Shown piece after piece: positions 5,372 to 5,422 of a DNA stretch of 5,422 bases. The DNA is from an uncultured Lachnospiraceae bacterium. GTDB lineage: Bacteria; Bacillota; Clostridia; Lachnospirales; Lachnospiraceae. Both the position numbers and the translations under genes were made by a program. The notes beneath the pieces were generated by a model. That model did not search any database and was not told where the DNA came from. It was given only the letters and a program-made list of their open reading frames with translations. The stretch spans positions 1 through 5,422 of the forward strand of contig URMK01000128.1 of the NCBI GenBank assembly GCA_900548905.1, given 5' to 3'. Each line of letters begins with the position of its first letter. Position 1 is the stretch's first letter.

Positions 5372-5422
5372 AAACGCAACAGTACTAACGCTGCAAAGGA
5401 CACAGCGTAAGGACTGGCGTTT
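5372..5422 (-). terminator. Nested hairpin at the window edge, possible terminator
   Basis: Three stacked pairings are visible: AAACGC (5372-5377) with GCGTTT (5417-5422), CAGT (5380-5383) with ACTG (5413-5416), and ACGCTG (5388-5393) with CAGCGT (5403-5408) around a 9-nt loop. The outer stem may continue past the window end. Read on the minus strand, the structure is followed by GCGTTTTTAG, a five-T run. That fits an intrinsic terminator for a minus-strand gene located beyond 5422. It could equally be half of a palindromic intergenic repeat. Confidence 0.4.

Larger units (their letters stand above)
5115..5422. other. Non-coding region upstream of the lipoprotein gene
   Basis: No credible gene is seen in these 308 bases. 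The part nearest the lipoprotein (5115-5270) holds its leader, a candidate promoter (5221-5250), a near-cre palindrome (5234-5248) and repeated TTTACG/CGTAAA motifs. From about 5280 the sequence becomes GC-rich, ending in a nested hairpin that runs off the window (5372-5422). TGTGTCC (5288-5294) also pairs with GGACACA (5398-5404), so the distal part may form a larger fold or belong to a neighbouring repeat element. Confidence 0.55.

Overview
The window looks like chromosomal DNA from a gut-type Firmicute, most likely a Lachnospiraceae-like Clostridium relative. This rests on strong AGGAGG-type ribosome binding sites, intermediate base composition in the genes with AT-rich promoters, a 'DUF2089-like regulator plus small membrane protein' pair, a cytoplasmic GH2 beta-mannosidase, and a secreted protein resembling the DUF6034 lipoproteins. 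The assignment is inference from protein style; no marker gene is present.

Layout. Positions 1-317 hold no gene but end in a good sigma-A-type promoter (TTGACT, 17-bp spacer, TATATT). This drives a tight two-gene plus-strand operon: a 100-aa helix-turn-helix protein (318-620) and a 110-aa three-helix membrane protein (621-953), whose ATG directly follows the preceding stop codon. The operon ends in a perfect 21-bp hairpin (946-989) that also lies downstream of the convergent minus-strand gene and probably terminates both. The minus strand then carries a GH2 beta-mannosidase (stop at 1025, preferred start at 3493) with both catalytic glutamates, a 169-bp regulatory gap, and a 483-aa putative lipoprotein (5114-3663). 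The last 308 bases hold that gene's promoter region and, at the window edge, an incomplete hairpin probably belonging to the next locus.

How the parts may work together. The mannosidase has no signal peptide, so it should act in the cytoplasm on imported short beta-mannosides; no transporter, phosphorylase or regulator gene lies in the window. The gap before it contains an inverted repeat (TTGGTA-TAC-TACCAA) of the kind bound by GntR/HutC-type repressors, suggesting substrate-controlled expression by a regulator encoded elsewhere. The lipoprotein promoter overlaps a near-match to a CcpA catabolite-response element. The HTH plus membrane protein pair appears to be a separate unit of unknown role.

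I found no mobile element, CRISPR array, tRNA or rRNA, and no clear evidence of a new biological system. The less explained items are the HTH/membrane pair, the uncharacterised lipoprotein, and the cluster of regulatory-looking repeats in the three non-coding gaps.
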